Assembly: GCA_934408705.1 (NCBI GenBank)
Contig: CAKRVL010000004.1
Location: forward strand, 1-58,527
Source: an uncultured Blautia sp.
GTDB lineage: Bacteria; Bacillota; Clostridia; Lachnospirales; Lachnospiraceae
Length of the DNA: 58,527 nucleotides
Direction: 5' to 3'
Below the pieces are notes generated by a model. That model was not told the origin of the DNA and did no database searches. It saw only the letters and a list, made by a program, of their open reading frames with translations. Of this stretch, positions 1 through 9,166 are shown one piece after another (the stretch's first letter is position 1; each line of letters starts with the position of its first letter). Both the position numbers and the translations under genes were made by a program.

Positions 1-226
1 GCCTGTGTACCCCAGTTCCGGGAAATTTTGCGACGCCTTATAAAAAAACAGGTCTGACATTTCAAATGCTTTGCAAATGCAGAAAAATAACCTACAGATA
101 TCAAAAGACACCACTGCAGATTTTTCCATATTTCATAAAATCTCATAGATAAATCCAGCGCACGTTTGAAAGTGGCTCCAATTGATTTTATGAAGCATCT
201 GCATTGATGTCTTTTTTCCCTCAATT
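1..226. other. Left-edge non-coding stretch
   Basis: No credible gene is seen here. It lies downstream of the stop codon of the radical SAM gene and contains AT-rich sequence. A short CATC/GATG hairpin near position 200 is followed by a T-run on the plus strand and could be a weak terminator for a gene left of the window. Nothing else is supportable. Confidence 0.4.
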
Positions 227-868
227 TTATTCTGCCGTATACTCCCGCACTCTCAGCGGAATTCCAAGCTTCTCTGCCACTTTGCGGCTTTTCTCAACAT
301 TTTCTTCCCCGATACAGTCTACAACTGTGAATTTCACATTTTCTGTATATTTTTTGCAATCCTGCGCAAATTTCAGCATGGCGTCAAAAGCTTTCTCGCC
401 GTAAGCCGGGCGTACCACTTCGTTGTAAGACTTCGCATCTGGCATATTTAAACTGATGGAAACAATATCAACTGCCTGACAGACCTCTTTCGCTATAGAG
501 CGCTTATTGATCAGATCCCCAAGACCGTTGGTATTCAGGCGAAGCTTGATTCCCGGACAGGGCTTCCCATCGCGGTCTAAATGTGCCGGATATTTGCTTC
601 TCATATACTCACTGACAGCGATCAGCTTATCCAGTGCCATAGTAGGCTCCCCATAACCACAGAAAACCGCTTCCTTGTAACCGGAAAAATCAAAAGCATC
701 TATTGCTTTATAAATCTCCCCCATTGTTGGTTCCTTGTCAAACCATAAAGTTTTTGCCTCACCTACCGAATCTCCATTGTTGCGGATGCAAAAGGTACAG
801 TTGCAAGGACATTTATTTGTCAGATTAAAATATACCTCATCATTATAACAATATACAATATCTGCCAT
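227..868 (-). CDS. TatD-linked radical SAM protein
   Basis: Predicted 213-residue radical SAM enzyme. The cluster-binding motif CxxxCxxC is at residues 20-27 (C20, C24, C27), followed by a GYGEPT segment typical of the SAM-binding glycine-rich strand. The short, single-domain form resembles the radical SAM family usually encoded beside a TatD-type DNase; the partner would lie left of the window, so this cannot be checked. The start is placed at the ATG at 868 because AAGGAG lies 9 nt upstream; an ATG 14 codons earlier has no ribosome site. Substrate unknown. Family call fairly sure, function unknown. Confidence 0.75.
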   Translation of the reverse strand: MADIVYCYNDEVYFNLTNKCPCNCTFCIRNNGDSVGEAKTLWFDKEPTMGEIYKAIDAFDFSGYKEAVFCGYGEPTMALDKLIAVSEYMRSKYPAHLDRDGKPCPGIKLRLNTNGLGDLINKRSIAKEVCQAVDIVSISLNMPDAKSYNEVVRPAYGEKAFDAMLKFAQDCKKYTENVKFTVVDCIGEENVEKSRKVAEKLGIPLRVREYTAE

Positions 869-1019
869 TATTACACTCTCCTTCTTATCTATATTGCGGT
901 TCGCAGGCATTACTTTGCGGCACTATAACTTTCTTTTCCGAAATCATTCACTATCTCAAAGCACCTTGCGTAACATTGCCAGTGGATATTATCCTTTTAC
1001 AGCAATTGTTATTCTCTTA

Positions 1020-1991
1020 TCAACTTTTACACAATTCCCCAAGATACGCCTCGAAGCAGACTCCGTCATTCCGGTCTGTGCCTTCCTGTACCGTCTGGGC
1101 AATGGCCTTGGACAGAAAATTCACCGCCAATTCTACGCAGTGCATCATGGACATCTCTTTCACCAGACCGGCACTAAGCACCGAGGCAAACAGGTCTCCT
1201 GTTCCAGAATAACTGCCGCCTATTTTGGGGGCAAAGCACCAGGATAAATGACCATTTTCCACCACAAGGTTTCCCATCTGCGGCAGACTTGTTTCTTTTG
1301 AATTTGGTTTTCCTGCCGGATTTTCTGTCTGCTCAGAAGTTCTACTTAACTTCTGAGTTGAAATTACAGATACCTCTTGAAGAACTGCCAAAACATTCCT
1401 CTTGGATTCCACACCAGTAATTACAGCTGCCTGTAAGTCATATTCTTTTTTCAGCTGCTCCCCAATCTTTCCGATCTGTTCCAGCCTTTTCCTTCCATCC
1501 AGTTCCAAAAGGCTGGCATATCTTTTTTCCATCCCTTCTTTCCCGTACAAAAGAAGCAGTGCTTCCGTAAGATTGGGTGTAATCACATGGGCGTTTCCCA
1601 CCAGCTGAAGCATCTTTTCCCGCAGGCCTTCTGTATAAATCCCATAAGCGCTGCCATTGTCTCCCATAACCGGATCCACCAGCACCATTGTGTTCTCCGT
1701 CCGGAATCTTCTGAGAAAATCCAGAATCTTATCTGCCTGCTTTTCATCAGCCAGAAAGCCGGTATAGATCCCGTCTGGAGAAAAGTTCCGTTTCTCCCAT
1801 TCCGTCATGATCTGTTCCATATGTTCTGTATAATCATCACAGTAATAGGAAGAATAGCCTGTCTGGTTGCTGAGAATTGCTGTTGGCAACGGAACTGCCT
1901 GCACTCCCATAACTGAGATTACCGGAATCGCTGCTGTAAGGGAACATTTTCCCAGTCCGGACAGATCTTGAATTACCGCTATTTTTTTCAA
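1020..1991 (-). CDS. pdxY: Pyridoxal/pyridoxamine kinase (PdxY-like)
   Basis: Ribokinase-family kinase that would phosphorylate pyridoxal or pyridoxamine for PLP salvage in the cytoplasm. The N-terminal IQDLSGLGKCS and LSNQTGY segments, the DPVMGDNG motif and the C-terminal GTGDLF anion hole with catalytic Asp are characteristic. At about 323 residues it is some 35 longer than usual; the extra length is a hydrophilic Ser/Thr-rich insertion around residues 205-250 before the catalytic motif. The start chosen is the TTG at 1991 (10 nt after AGGAG, giving the conserved KKIAVIQD start); a GTG three codons upstream is too close to the ribosome site. Divergent from a MocR/PdxR-like regulator, as expected for a PLP-responsive pair. 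Confidence 0.85.
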   Translation of the reverse strand: MKKIAVIQDLSGLGKCSLTAAIPVISVMGVQAVPLPTAILSNQTGYSSYYCDDYTEHMEQIMTEWEKRNFSPDGIYTGFLADEKQADKILDFLRRFRTENTMVLVDPVMGDNGSAYGIYTEGLREKMLQLVGNAHVITPNLTEALLLLYGKEGMEKRYASLLELDGRKRLEQIGKIGEQLKKEYDLQAAVITGVESKRNVLAVLQEVSVISTQKLSRTSEQTENPAGKPNSKETSLPQMGNLVVENGHLSWCFAPKIGGSYSGTGDLFASVLSAGLVKEMSMMHCVELAVNFLSKAIAQTVQEGTDRNDGVCFEAYLGELCKS

Positions 1992-2010
1992 ATGTACCAC
2001 TCCTGATTCC

Positions 2011-2044
2011 TATTGTAAAATTTTCGTTTGTATTGTAGAATATC
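2011..2044. promoter_or_regulatory. Direct repeat, likely PdxR-type operator
   Basis: Two copies of TATTGTARAATWT begin at 2011 and 2031, exactly 20 bp apart and matching at 11 of 13 positions. They lie in the 109-bp divergent region between the kinase and the MocR-like regulator. MocR/PdxR proteins are known to bind spaced direct repeats on one face of DNA, so this is the likely autoregulatory operator. The role is inferred. Confidence 0.6.
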
Positions 2045-2100
2045 ACCTAAGTGTATATACAGAAATATCCAAATTCAAGTATTTTGGAGGGGACAGTTTT

Positions 2101-3429
2101 ATGTTAGATATTTCAAAAAACGAAAAACGCACCACACACCTCTACATGGAGGTATACGAATACTATCGTCAGCTTATCCTTGATGGAAAAATGGCACCTG
2201 GCAGCAAACTGCCCTCTTTGCGTAAGTGCTCCCAGGAGCTGAAGCTTTCCCGAACTACTATCGAAACTGCTTATCTGCAGCTTGCAGCAGACGGTTATAT
2301 TATGGCAAAAGCCCAAAGCGGCTATTATGTTACGGAAATCGCCTCGCACCAGCACAAAAGCAGCCAGACTGACGGGCACAGTGCCACTCACTATCACTAT
2401 GATCTGGCATCCTCCGGCGTAGACAAGGAGAGCTTTCGTTTCGATCTATGGCGGAGATATATGAAAAGTGCCCTGCGCCAGAATGACAGGATGCTTACCT
2501 ACGGAGAACCTCAGGGCGAAGCAGATCTCAGAAAAACTCTTGCCCACTATATCCGCGAAAGACGAAATATTCTCTGTTCGCCAGACGATATTGTAGTTAG
2601 CGCCAGCTTCCAGAATCTCCTCCAGATTCTGTGTCCTCTCATCCACGAGGTATATCCGGAATTTCATCAGGCCTCCTTCCCTACGCCATCCTTTGTTCAT
2701 GGGAGCACAATTTTCGGAGACTATGGATATGACATCCATTATCGCGACAAAGATTGCGATGTGGTCTATGTTTCTCCGGCACACATGACCAAATGGGGAG
2801 AGATCATGCCCGTTAAGCGCCGCCTGGAGCTTTTGAAATATGCAGATACACACCACCATCTGATAATCGAAGATGATTTTGAAAATGAGTTTGTCTATTT
2901 CCAGAAGCCTACTCCTTCCCTGTTCGGGCTTTCCGGTGGACAGGGTGTGGTGTATATCGGTTCTTTTTCCAGACTGCTGCTGCCATCAATCCGAATCAGC
3001 TTTATGATCCTGCCTCAGGAGCTCCTTAAGGCCTATAAACAAAAATCAGAATGCTATAACCAGACAGCCTCCAAGGCTGAACAAATTGCTCTATGCCAGT
3101 TTATCCGTGATGGTCATCTTGCAGCCCAGACCAGAAGACTGAAACGACTTTACTCTTCTAAGTTAAAAGAGCTTCGCAGTGCCATCCGCCAGGTGTTTGG
3201 CACCGATTGCCAGATTCAGGCCGGTTCTGCCGGAACCAGTCTTGCACTTACCCTGCCCTGCAGCAAAAATGGCGAAGAATTAAAAAAACAGGCCCTGAAA
3301 AAGAGCCTGCATTTACAGATTTTGAAAGATACACCGGAAACTGTAACTCTCCTTATGTCATGTTCATCTATGCCGGTACAGGATTTTGTACCTGCATGTG
3401 AATTATTGCGATCCGTGATTTCTATATAA
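2101..3429 (+). CDS. pdxR: MocR/PdxR-type GntR-aminotransferase regulator
   Basis: 442-residue fusion of an N-terminal GntR winged helix-turn-helix (about residues 10-80, with SKLPSLRKCSQELKLSRTTIETAY) and a fold-type I aminotransferase-like domain (about 115-440). Such proteins sense PLP and control vitamin B6 synthesis or salvage genes; the divergent kinase is the obvious target. An oddity: the segment that normally carries the PLP-binding lysine (GSFSK in the family) reads GSFSR here, so residue 291 is arginine (codon 2971-2973). The sensor may bind PLP without a Schiff base or sense something else. The start follows GGAGGGG by a good distance. Confidence 0.85.
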   Translation: MLDISKNEKRTTHLYMEVYEYYRQLILDGKMAPGSKLPSLRKCSQELKLSRTTIETAYLQLAADGYIMAKAQSGYYVTEIASHQHKSSQTDGHSATHYHYDLASSGVDKESFRFDLWRRYMKSALRQNDRMLTYGEPQGEADLRKTLAHYIRERRNILCSPDDIVVSASFQNLLQILCPLIHEVYPEFHQASFPTPSFVHGSTIFGDYGYDIHYRDKDCDVVYVSPAHMTKWGEIMPVKRRLELLKYADTHHHLIIEDDFENEFVYFQKPTPSLFGLSGGQGVVYIGSFSRLLLPSIRISFMILPQELLKAYKQKSECYNQTASKAEQIALCQFIRDGHLAAQTRRLKRLYSSKLKELRSAIRQVFGTDCQIQAGSAGTSLALTLPCSKNGEELKKQALKKSLHLQILKDTPETVTLLMSCSSMPVQDFVPACELLRSVISI

Positions 3430-3437
3430 TTTAAATA

Positions 3438-3474
3438 CAGCGTATATCCTGGTTTTTTCACAGAATACACGCTG
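3438..3474. terminator. Bidirectional terminator between pdxR and cbiC
   Basis: Arms CAGCGT (3438-3443) and ACGCTG (3469-3474) with further partial pairing inside; T-rich on the plus side and A-rich on the other. It lies between converging genes. Confidence 0.6.
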
Positions 3475-3479
3475 CATTT

Positions 3480-4121
3480 TTATCCACGGTTATTATCGAT
3501 CATATAAAGCAATGCATTACAGATACAAGCGGCAATATTGGAACCGCCCTTTCGTCCACGGGCAACGATGTAAGGAACATTGGTATCCATGATCAGTTCC
3601 TTAGACTGCACTACATTTACAAAGCCAACGGGTACGCCGATGATCAGCTCCGGATTAAGCCTGCCTTCCTGGATCAGTTCATAAAGCCTTACCAGGGCTG
3701 TAGGCGCATTTCCAATAGCAAAGATCAGCTTTTTATCAAGTCCGGCAGCTTTGTCCATACTTGCTGTAGCACGGGTGGAACCATTTTTCTTTGCAATCTG
3801 GGCCACATCCTCATCAGACATAAAACAATAAACCTCACCGCCATACTGGGCAAGGGCACGCTTATTGATTCCGGCTTTTGCCATCTGGGTATCTGTTACA
3901 ATGCAGGCACCTTCTTTGATGGCCTGGATAGCCTTCTCAACTGCATTTTCTGAGAAGCAGAGATTCTTCGCATAATCGAAATCAGCGCTCGTATGAATAC
4001 AACGCTTTACTACCAGCTCTGTTCCCGGGATCAATGGGGTATCCCCAAGCTCCTCTGTGATAATTTCAAAGCTTCTCTTCTCTATATCCATAGGTTTTAC
4101 ATTTTCCAATTCTACCTTCAT
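3480..4121 (-). CDS. cbiC: Cobalt-precorrin-8 methylmutase
   Basis: 213-residue CbiC/CobH. It moves the C11 methyl group to C12 to give cobyrinic acid, the last corrin-ring step before amidation. The catalytic His43 is present in RCIHTSADFDY, and the C-terminal GVPVGFVNVVQSKE and ARGRKGGSNIA segments are typical. Last gene of the minus-strand cbi operon; its start lies 2 nt after the stop of cbiP, indicating coupled translation. Confidence 0.93.
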   Translation of the reverse strand: MKVELENVKPMDIEKRSFEIITEELGDTPLIPGTELVVKRCIHTSADFDYAKNLCFSENAVEKAIQAIKEGACIVTDTQMAKAGINKRALAQYGGEVYCFMSDEDVAQIAKKNGSTRATASMDKAAGLDKKLIFAIGNAPTALVRLYELIQEGRLNPELIIGVPVGFVNVVQSKELIMDTNVPYIVARGRKGGSNIAACICNALLYMIDNNRG

Positions 4122-4123
4122 CT

Positions 4124-5632
4124 TTACACTCCTTCTTCCAGAATCTCATATATCCTCTTCATATCCAAATGCTTACGAAGCTCCGCTGCCAGAATATCGT
4201 ACTGGGTTTCCTTAAATGCCTGAAAATCCATACCTGTCAGCTCTGATATATCCAGTCCCTTCTTTTCTCCTATAATGCCCACGATCGCCTCGGCCACAGC
4301 TTCCTTATCGAATACACCATGAACATAGGTTCCGCACACATTATCAAGATAAGCTCCGTCAGCCTTACACTCACCTGTTACGCTATCCCTGATCCTGGTT
4401 GATGGTCTTGCAGCTCCCTTCAAAACAGTCTCTCCCATATGAATCTCATATCCCTCCAGGATAGTACCTCCAAGCCTTGCAAAAGCACCTGTCAACTGGT
4501 CAAAAGAACCCTCCACTCTGGTTCTTGTCTTTTTCTCTGCAAAAATAGTATCCATAGGAAGAAGTCCCATTCCTTTAATAGTTCCGCCAGCTTCCACATT
4601 GTGAGGATCACTTAAGGATTCTCCCATCATCTGATAGCCGCCGCAAATCCCAAAAATCAGCTTGCCCTTTGCCGCTTCCTTCAGGACAACCGCCTCCAGA
4701 CCATTTTCACGCATCCAGAGAAGATCCTCCATTGTATTCTTGGTTCCGGGCAAAATGATCATATCCGGATCACCCAGCTCAGATACATTTTTCACATATC
4801 GAAGTGAAACTCCCGGAATACTCTCCAGTGGATTAAAATCTGTAAAATTCGAAATCCTTGGCACCCGGATCACTGCAATATCAATAAGATCTACTGTCCG
4901 TTTTGTCTCAAATCGTTCTGTCAGACTGTCCTCGTCCTCTACCTGTATATTCAGATAAGGTGCCACCCCCACAACCGGAATTCCACTTCTCTCCTCCAGC
5001 ATTTCCACACCGGGATCCAGAATAGTCTTGTCCCCACGGAATTTATTGATGATCAGGCCCTTTACCATATCCCTTTCATCCTCTTCCAGAAGCATTACTG
5101 TTCCGATCAGCTGGGCAAAAACACCGCCGCGGTCAATATCTCCTACAAGGAGCACCGGGGCATTTGCCATTTTTGCCATCCCCATATTTACGATATCATC
5201 ACTTTTTAAGTTGATTTCTGCCGGACTTCCGGCTCCTTCTATAACAATAATATCATTTTCAGCGGCAAGTGTATTATATGCCTTCATAATATCCGGCACC
5301 AGCTTCTTTTTATATTTAAAATAATCTCTGGCGCTCATGTTGCCCAGCACCTCACCATTTACGATCACCTGGGAACCCACATCATTAGTAGGCTTCAACA
5401 AAATAGGGTTCATCAGAACAGAAGGAGCAATTCCGGCTGCTTCCGCCTGCATGACCTGAGCACGGCCCATTTCAAGCCCTTCTTTTGTGATAAAAGAATT
5501 AAGCGCCATATTCTGAGATTTAAATGGTGCCACACGATACCCGTCCTGCTTGAAGATTCTGCAAAGGCCAGCTGCCAGAAGGCTTTTTCCGGCATTGGAC
5601 ATTGTCCCCTGTACCATGATTGCTTTTGCCAA
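4124..5632 (-). CDS. cbiP: Cobyric acid synthase
   Basis: 502 residues, full length for CobQ/CbiP. It uses ATP and glutamine to amidate side chains b, d, e and g of adenosylcobyrinate a,c-diamide. The N-terminal dethiobiotin-synthetase-like ATP domain starts with [11 protein letters not shown], and the C-terminal type I glutamine amidotransferase domain carries the nucleophile in [10 protein letters not shown] and the HGVFD histidine. Located between cobD and cbiC in the operon. Confidence 0.95.
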   Translation of the reverse strand: MAKAIMVQGTMSNAGKSLLAAGLCRIFKQDGYRVAPFKSQNMALNSFITKEGLEMGRAQVMQAEAAGIAPSVLMNPILLKPTNDVGSQVIVNGEVLGNMSARDYFKYKKKLVPDIMKAYNTLAAENDIIVIEGAGSPAEINLKSDDIVNMGMAKMANAPVLLVGDIDRGGVFAQLIGTVMLLEEDERDMVKGLIINKFRGDKTILDPGVEMLEERSGIPVVGVAPYLNIQVEDEDSLTERFETKRTVDLIDIAVIRVPRISNFTDFNPLESIPGVSLRYVKNVSELGDPDMIILPGTKNTMEDLLWMRENGLEAVVLKEAAKGKLIFGICGGYQMMGESLSDPHNVEAGGTIKGMGLLPMDTIFAEKKTRTRVEGSFDQLTGAFARLGGTILEGYEIHMGETVLKGAARPSTRIRDSVTGECKADGAYLDNVCGTYVHGVFDKEAVAEAIVGIIGEKKGLDISELTGMDFQAFKETQYDILAAELRKHLDMKRIYEILEEGV

Positions 5633-5647
5633 AATGTGTTCCTCCTT

Positions 5648-6682
5648 TTATATTTCTTTCAAAGCTTTGATAAGCTGTTGATTGTCCTGGTGGTTTTTCA
5701 CTGCCACCCGGTAATAGCCCTTGGAAAGGCCTGTATAATTACTGCAGTCCCGGATCAGAAGCTTTTTCTGCTCCAGCCTTTCATATAGATCCTGCGGACC
5801 TGTAAAAAATACATAGTTTGCCTGAGACGGATATACCAGATAACCAAGCGCTGATAATTCTTTTTTCAGATAAGCCAGCTCTTCAAAAGTCACCTGGCGC
5901 CCCATTTCTACATATTCCCTTTCCTGTAAAGCAGCCAGACCTGCTGCCTGTGCCATGGAAGAAACATTCCAGGGCTGGCACACACCTTCCATTTTTTCCA
6001 GAAGTCCTTTGTCTCCGCAAAGTCCATAGCCAAGACGCACCCCTGCCATTGCATAGCGCTTGGTAAATGCTTTCAGAAGAAACAGCTTGTCACAGGTTTC
6101 CAGATATTCCTTCAAGGTATAATTCTCCGGTGACGGAACAAAATCCAGGAAGCACTCGTCTACTGCCATGATAATATTAAGCTCCTGACAACGCTTCAGG
6201 ATTTTTTCCAATAATGGCTTTTCGATCAGAAGACCTGTGGGATTGTTAGGATTGCACAGAAAGATCATATCAAGCTCCGGTGTCAGAGCCTGGACAAAGC
6301 TCTCATCTAATACAAACTGCTTTTTCTCATCTAAAGGATAAAAATCCACCTGACAGCCCACGCTGTACAATGCCTGCTGATATTCTGCGAAGGTTGGTGC
6401 CGGCACCAGAGCTCTTTTGGGATTTACAGCTCTGCAAAGGGAAAAGATCACTTCAGCTGCACCGTTTCCACAGATCACCTGCTCCGGCTTCGTTTTTTCA
6501 TATTCTGCAATAGCCTGTTTCAAGGGAGTGTAACCTACCTGGGGATAGTCGTTTATATGCTCCAGGCTTTTTACGATAGCCTTTTTAATTCCCTCCGGTG
6601 TGCCAAGGGGATTACAGTTTGCAGAGAAGTCAATGCATCCCCGGTGATGATAGACGTCACCGCCATGTATGTGTTTTTCCAT
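5648..6682 (-). CDS. cobD: L-threonine-phosphate decarboxylase
   Basis: 344-residue PLP enzyme of the histidinol-phosphate aminotransferase family that makes (R)-1-aminopropan-2-yl phosphate, the linker attached by CbiB. The LKAFTKRYAMAGVRLGYG segment holds the PLP lysine, and IHGGDVYHHRGCIDFSANCNPLG is the typical CobD start. The start is set at the ATG at 6682 because GGAG lies about 7 nt upstream; upstream ATG and TTG options lack ribosome sites. It sits between cbiB and cbiP, which fixes the function against plain HisC. Confidence 0.92.
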   Translation of the reverse strand: MEKHIHGGDVYHHRGCIDFSANCNPLGTPEGIKKAIVKSLEHINDYPQVGYTPLKQAIAEYEKTKPEQVICGNGAAEVIFSLCRAVNPKRALVPAPTFAEYQQALYSVGCQVDFYPLDEKKQFVLDESFVQALTPELDMIFLCNPNNPTGLLIEKPLLEKILKRCQELNIIMAVDECFLDFVPSPENYTLKEYLETCDKLFLLKAFTKRYAMAGVRLGYGLCGDKGLLEKMEGVCQPWNVSSMAQAAGLAALQEREYVEMGRQVTFEELAYLKKELSALGYLVYPSQANYVFFTGPQDLYERLEQKKLLIRDCSNYTGLSKGYYRVAVKNHQDNQQLIKALKEI

Positions 6683-6725
6683 TGTTGTCTCCATTTTAAG
6701 CGAATTATTATTTACCAAAAACTTA

Positions 6726-7703
6726 CTACATTATGAATCCGAAGCCATATTTCAGAAGTACACTGAAGCAAAAAAACAGGACCATTCCTGCAATACAGGT
6801 GGCATAAAGCAGTTTATTAGCTCTTGGTATATCCTCTATTTCAACCGGACGGATTGGATCTCCTATAGTTGGTTTTTCATATAATTTTCCAAAATAACAG
6901 GCATTTCCCGCCAGCTGTACATCCAGCGCACCTGCCATTGCAGCCTCTGTCTGGGCTGAATTGGGGCTTGCATGATTACGACGGTCTCTTCTGTATATTT
7001 TCACTGCATTTTTCGTATCCATTGCCACAAAAGCAGTAGACAATGCCATCAGCCATCCGGAAATCCTTGCCGGAATATAATTTGCCACATCATCAAGCTT
7101 AGCTGCACATCTTCCAAAATACAGATATTTATCATTTTTATATCCAAGCATGGAATCCATAGTATTGATTCCTTTATACAAAAACATCAGAGGAATCCCG
7201 CCAATTGCCATATAAAGCATAGGCGCAATGATTCCGTCAGAGGAATTCTCCGCAATAGTCTCCACTGCTGCCTTAGTCACGCCAATTTCAGAAAGCTCCT
7301 GGGTATCACGTCCTACGATCATGGAAACTGCATAACGGGCTTCCTCTATAGTTCCGTTTTTCAGACGGTCATATACCTTCATACTCTCCGCCTTCAAGGA
7401 TTTCGTTGCAAGCAATTGTCCGCACCAAAAGGTTTCCAGTACAAATCCAGCCCAGAAGTTCCAGCCATACAGCAGATGGATCACAAGACAGGGAATGCCA
7501 AAGGTGAGTATACATACAAGGATCACTTCCAGAATGCCGCCTGACAGCTCTCCTTTATCTGTTTTCGGAAAAACTTTCCGGATTCCCTTTTCCAGTATGC
7601 TGATCAGATTTCCGATGAGGCATACCGGATGGTACAGCCACCTTGGGTCTCCCATAAGCAGGTCAAGAATAAAGCCTGCCGGAAGAGTTAATAATCGTAT
7701 CAT
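6726..7703 (-). CDS. cbiB: Adenosylcobinamide-phosphate synthase
   Basis: 325-residue integral membrane protein that joins the aminopropanol phosphate to adenosylcobyric acid. The N-terminal GFILDLLMGDPRWLYHPVCLIG motif, several hydrophobic helices and the NSAQTEAAMAGALDVQLAG segment are diagnostic. It follows cbiA by 20 nt and precedes cobD, so the linker-making and linker-attaching genes are adjacent. Confidence 0.94.
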   Translation of the reverse strand: MIRLLTLPAGFILDLLMGDPRWLYHPVCLIGNLISILEKGIRKVFPKTDKGELSGGILEVILVCILTFGIPCLVIHLLYGWNFWAGFVLETFWCGQLLATKSLKAESMKVYDRLKNGTIEEARYAVSMIVGRDTQELSEIGVTKAAVETIAENSSDGIIAPMLYMAIGGIPLMFLYKGINTMDSMLGYKNDKYLYFGRCAAKLDDVANYIPARISGWLMALSTAFVAMDTKNAVKIYRRDRRNHASPNSAQTEAAMAGALDVQLAGNACYFGKLYEKPTIGDPIRPVEIEDIPRANKLLYATCIAGMVLFFCFSVLLKYGFGFIM

Positions 7704-7723
7704 TTCTTATAACTCCTTAATTC

Positions 7724-9130
7724 TTATTCTCTTACTGTTTCTTTGTATTCCTGGCACTTTTCCAGAAATGCCTGGGGAATCCGCGGATTTGCATAGTAAT
7801 ATAAATGTGGAAAGCCTGCCAGAAGGCGGTCTGAGCCATGTATACAATCCCAGCCACGTTTGCTGCCCGGTTTGGAAGCATGAAAAGAGTTCCCGCAGTT
7901 TTCCGAATCAAAATAATGGAATTCATGGGCAGGGCTGACACCAAGCTCTGTCTTGCCCAGGACCGGAATATTCTCAGTCATATGGGTATTCTGCGTCAAA
8001 GTAATGTATCCAAAACGGGTAAGCTTCTTCGTTCTCCATACCTTTCCCGGGATGATACCTGCCATTTTGTAAAAAGCTCCATCCATACCTTCCATCTGTT
8101 CATGAAGATACATAAAACCACCACATTCTGCAAGGCATGGCATTCCCTTTTTTATTGCCTCAGCGATTTCCTGACGCATGGATATGTTCTCTTCCAACGC
8201 TTTTCCATTTAATTCAGGATAGCCGCCATAGAGAAGGAGCCCATCCAGCTGCTCTGGTAAATGTCTGTCATGTATAGGTGAAAACGGAACCAGCTCTGCA
8301 CCCATCCGGCGAAGAAGATCCAGATTGTCCTCATAGAAGAAGCAGAAAGCCTCGTCCCTGGCAAGACCGATCCGCAGTTTTTTACTACTCCTCCAGTTAA
8401 AGCCTGAATCGTCCTCTTCCTTGTATTCTACTGCCGGTGCCTCTTTGGCCAGCTTCAAAATCTCCTGGATTTCCAGGCTATCCTCAAGCACCTGGGCCAG
8501 CTTTTGCAGCCGCTCCTTCAGCTCTGGAATTTCCTCTGGCAGAACCAGTCCCAGATGTCTGCTCTCAATCACGCAGTCCTCCACCCTGGGTACATAACCA
8601 AGCACTTTAATGCCAAGCTCCTCTTCCACCAGCATCTTCATTCTGGGATACAGCATGGGAGACATCTGGTTAAAGATTACCCCCTTTATATGGCTGTCCT
8701 TTTTATACTCCAGAAAGCCCTTAATATAAGCGGCAAGAGAAACACTCATTCCTTTACTGTTTACGATCAGGATAACCGGAGTGTCTGTAACTCTTGCAAG
8801 GTCATACGCACTTGCCTGGGTAGTAGTTCCTGCCACACCATCGTAAAAGCCCATAACACCTTCCATCACAGCAATTTCACAGTCTGCGCTGTTTTTTATA
8901 AGTAGATGTCTCGTCAGCTCTTCTCCGGTAAAAAAGGTATCCAGATTACGGGATCTGGTACCGATAACCTGAGTGTGAAACATAGGATCAATGTAATCCG
9001 GACCGCATTTAAACGAAACTGTCTTTTTTCCGCTATTCACCAGCACCTGCAAAAGACCGCAGGTAAGAAGGGTTTTCCCGCTTCCGCTGGCCCCTGCCGC
9101 AAGCAGGATCCTTGGTATTCTTTTTTTCAT
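7724..9130 (-). CDS. cbiA: Cobyrinate a,c-diamide synthase
   Basis: 468 residues. ATP- and glutamine-dependent amidation of the a and c side chains of the corrin ring. A P-loop-like ILLAAGASGSGKT start (residues 7-19), KCGPDYIDPMFH, and a C-terminal glutamine amidotransferase domain with the nucleophile in AECGGFMYL and the HEFHYF segment are visible. Related to CbiP but shorter, and the CbiA-specific KCGPDYIDP motif separates them. Confidence 0.94.
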   Translation of the reverse strand: MKKRIPRILLAAGASGSGKTLLTCGLLQVLVNSGKKTVSFKCGPDYIDPMFHTQVIGTRSRNLDTFFTGEELTRHLLIKNSADCEIAVMEGVMGFYDGVAGTTTQASAYDLARVTDTPVILIVNSKGMSVSLAAYIKGFLEYKKDSHIKGVIFNQMSPMLYPRMKMLVEEELGIKVLGYVPRVEDCVIESRHLGLVLPEEIPELKERLQKLAQVLEDSLEIQEILKLAKEAPAVEYKEEDDSGFNWRSSKKLRIGLARDEAFCFFYEDNLDLLRRMGAELVPFSPIHDRHLPEQLDGLLLYGGYPELNGKALEENISMRQEIAEAIKKGMPCLAECGGFMYLHEQMEGMDGAFYKMAGIIPGKVWRTKKLTRFGYITLTQNTHMTENIPVLGKTELGVSPAHEFHYFDSENCGNSFHASKPGSKRGWDCIHGSDRLLAGFPHLYYYANPRIPQAFLEKCQEYKETVRE

Positions 9131-9166
9131 GGATTTCTCCTTACCTTTCAGTATTCGTCTGCATGA

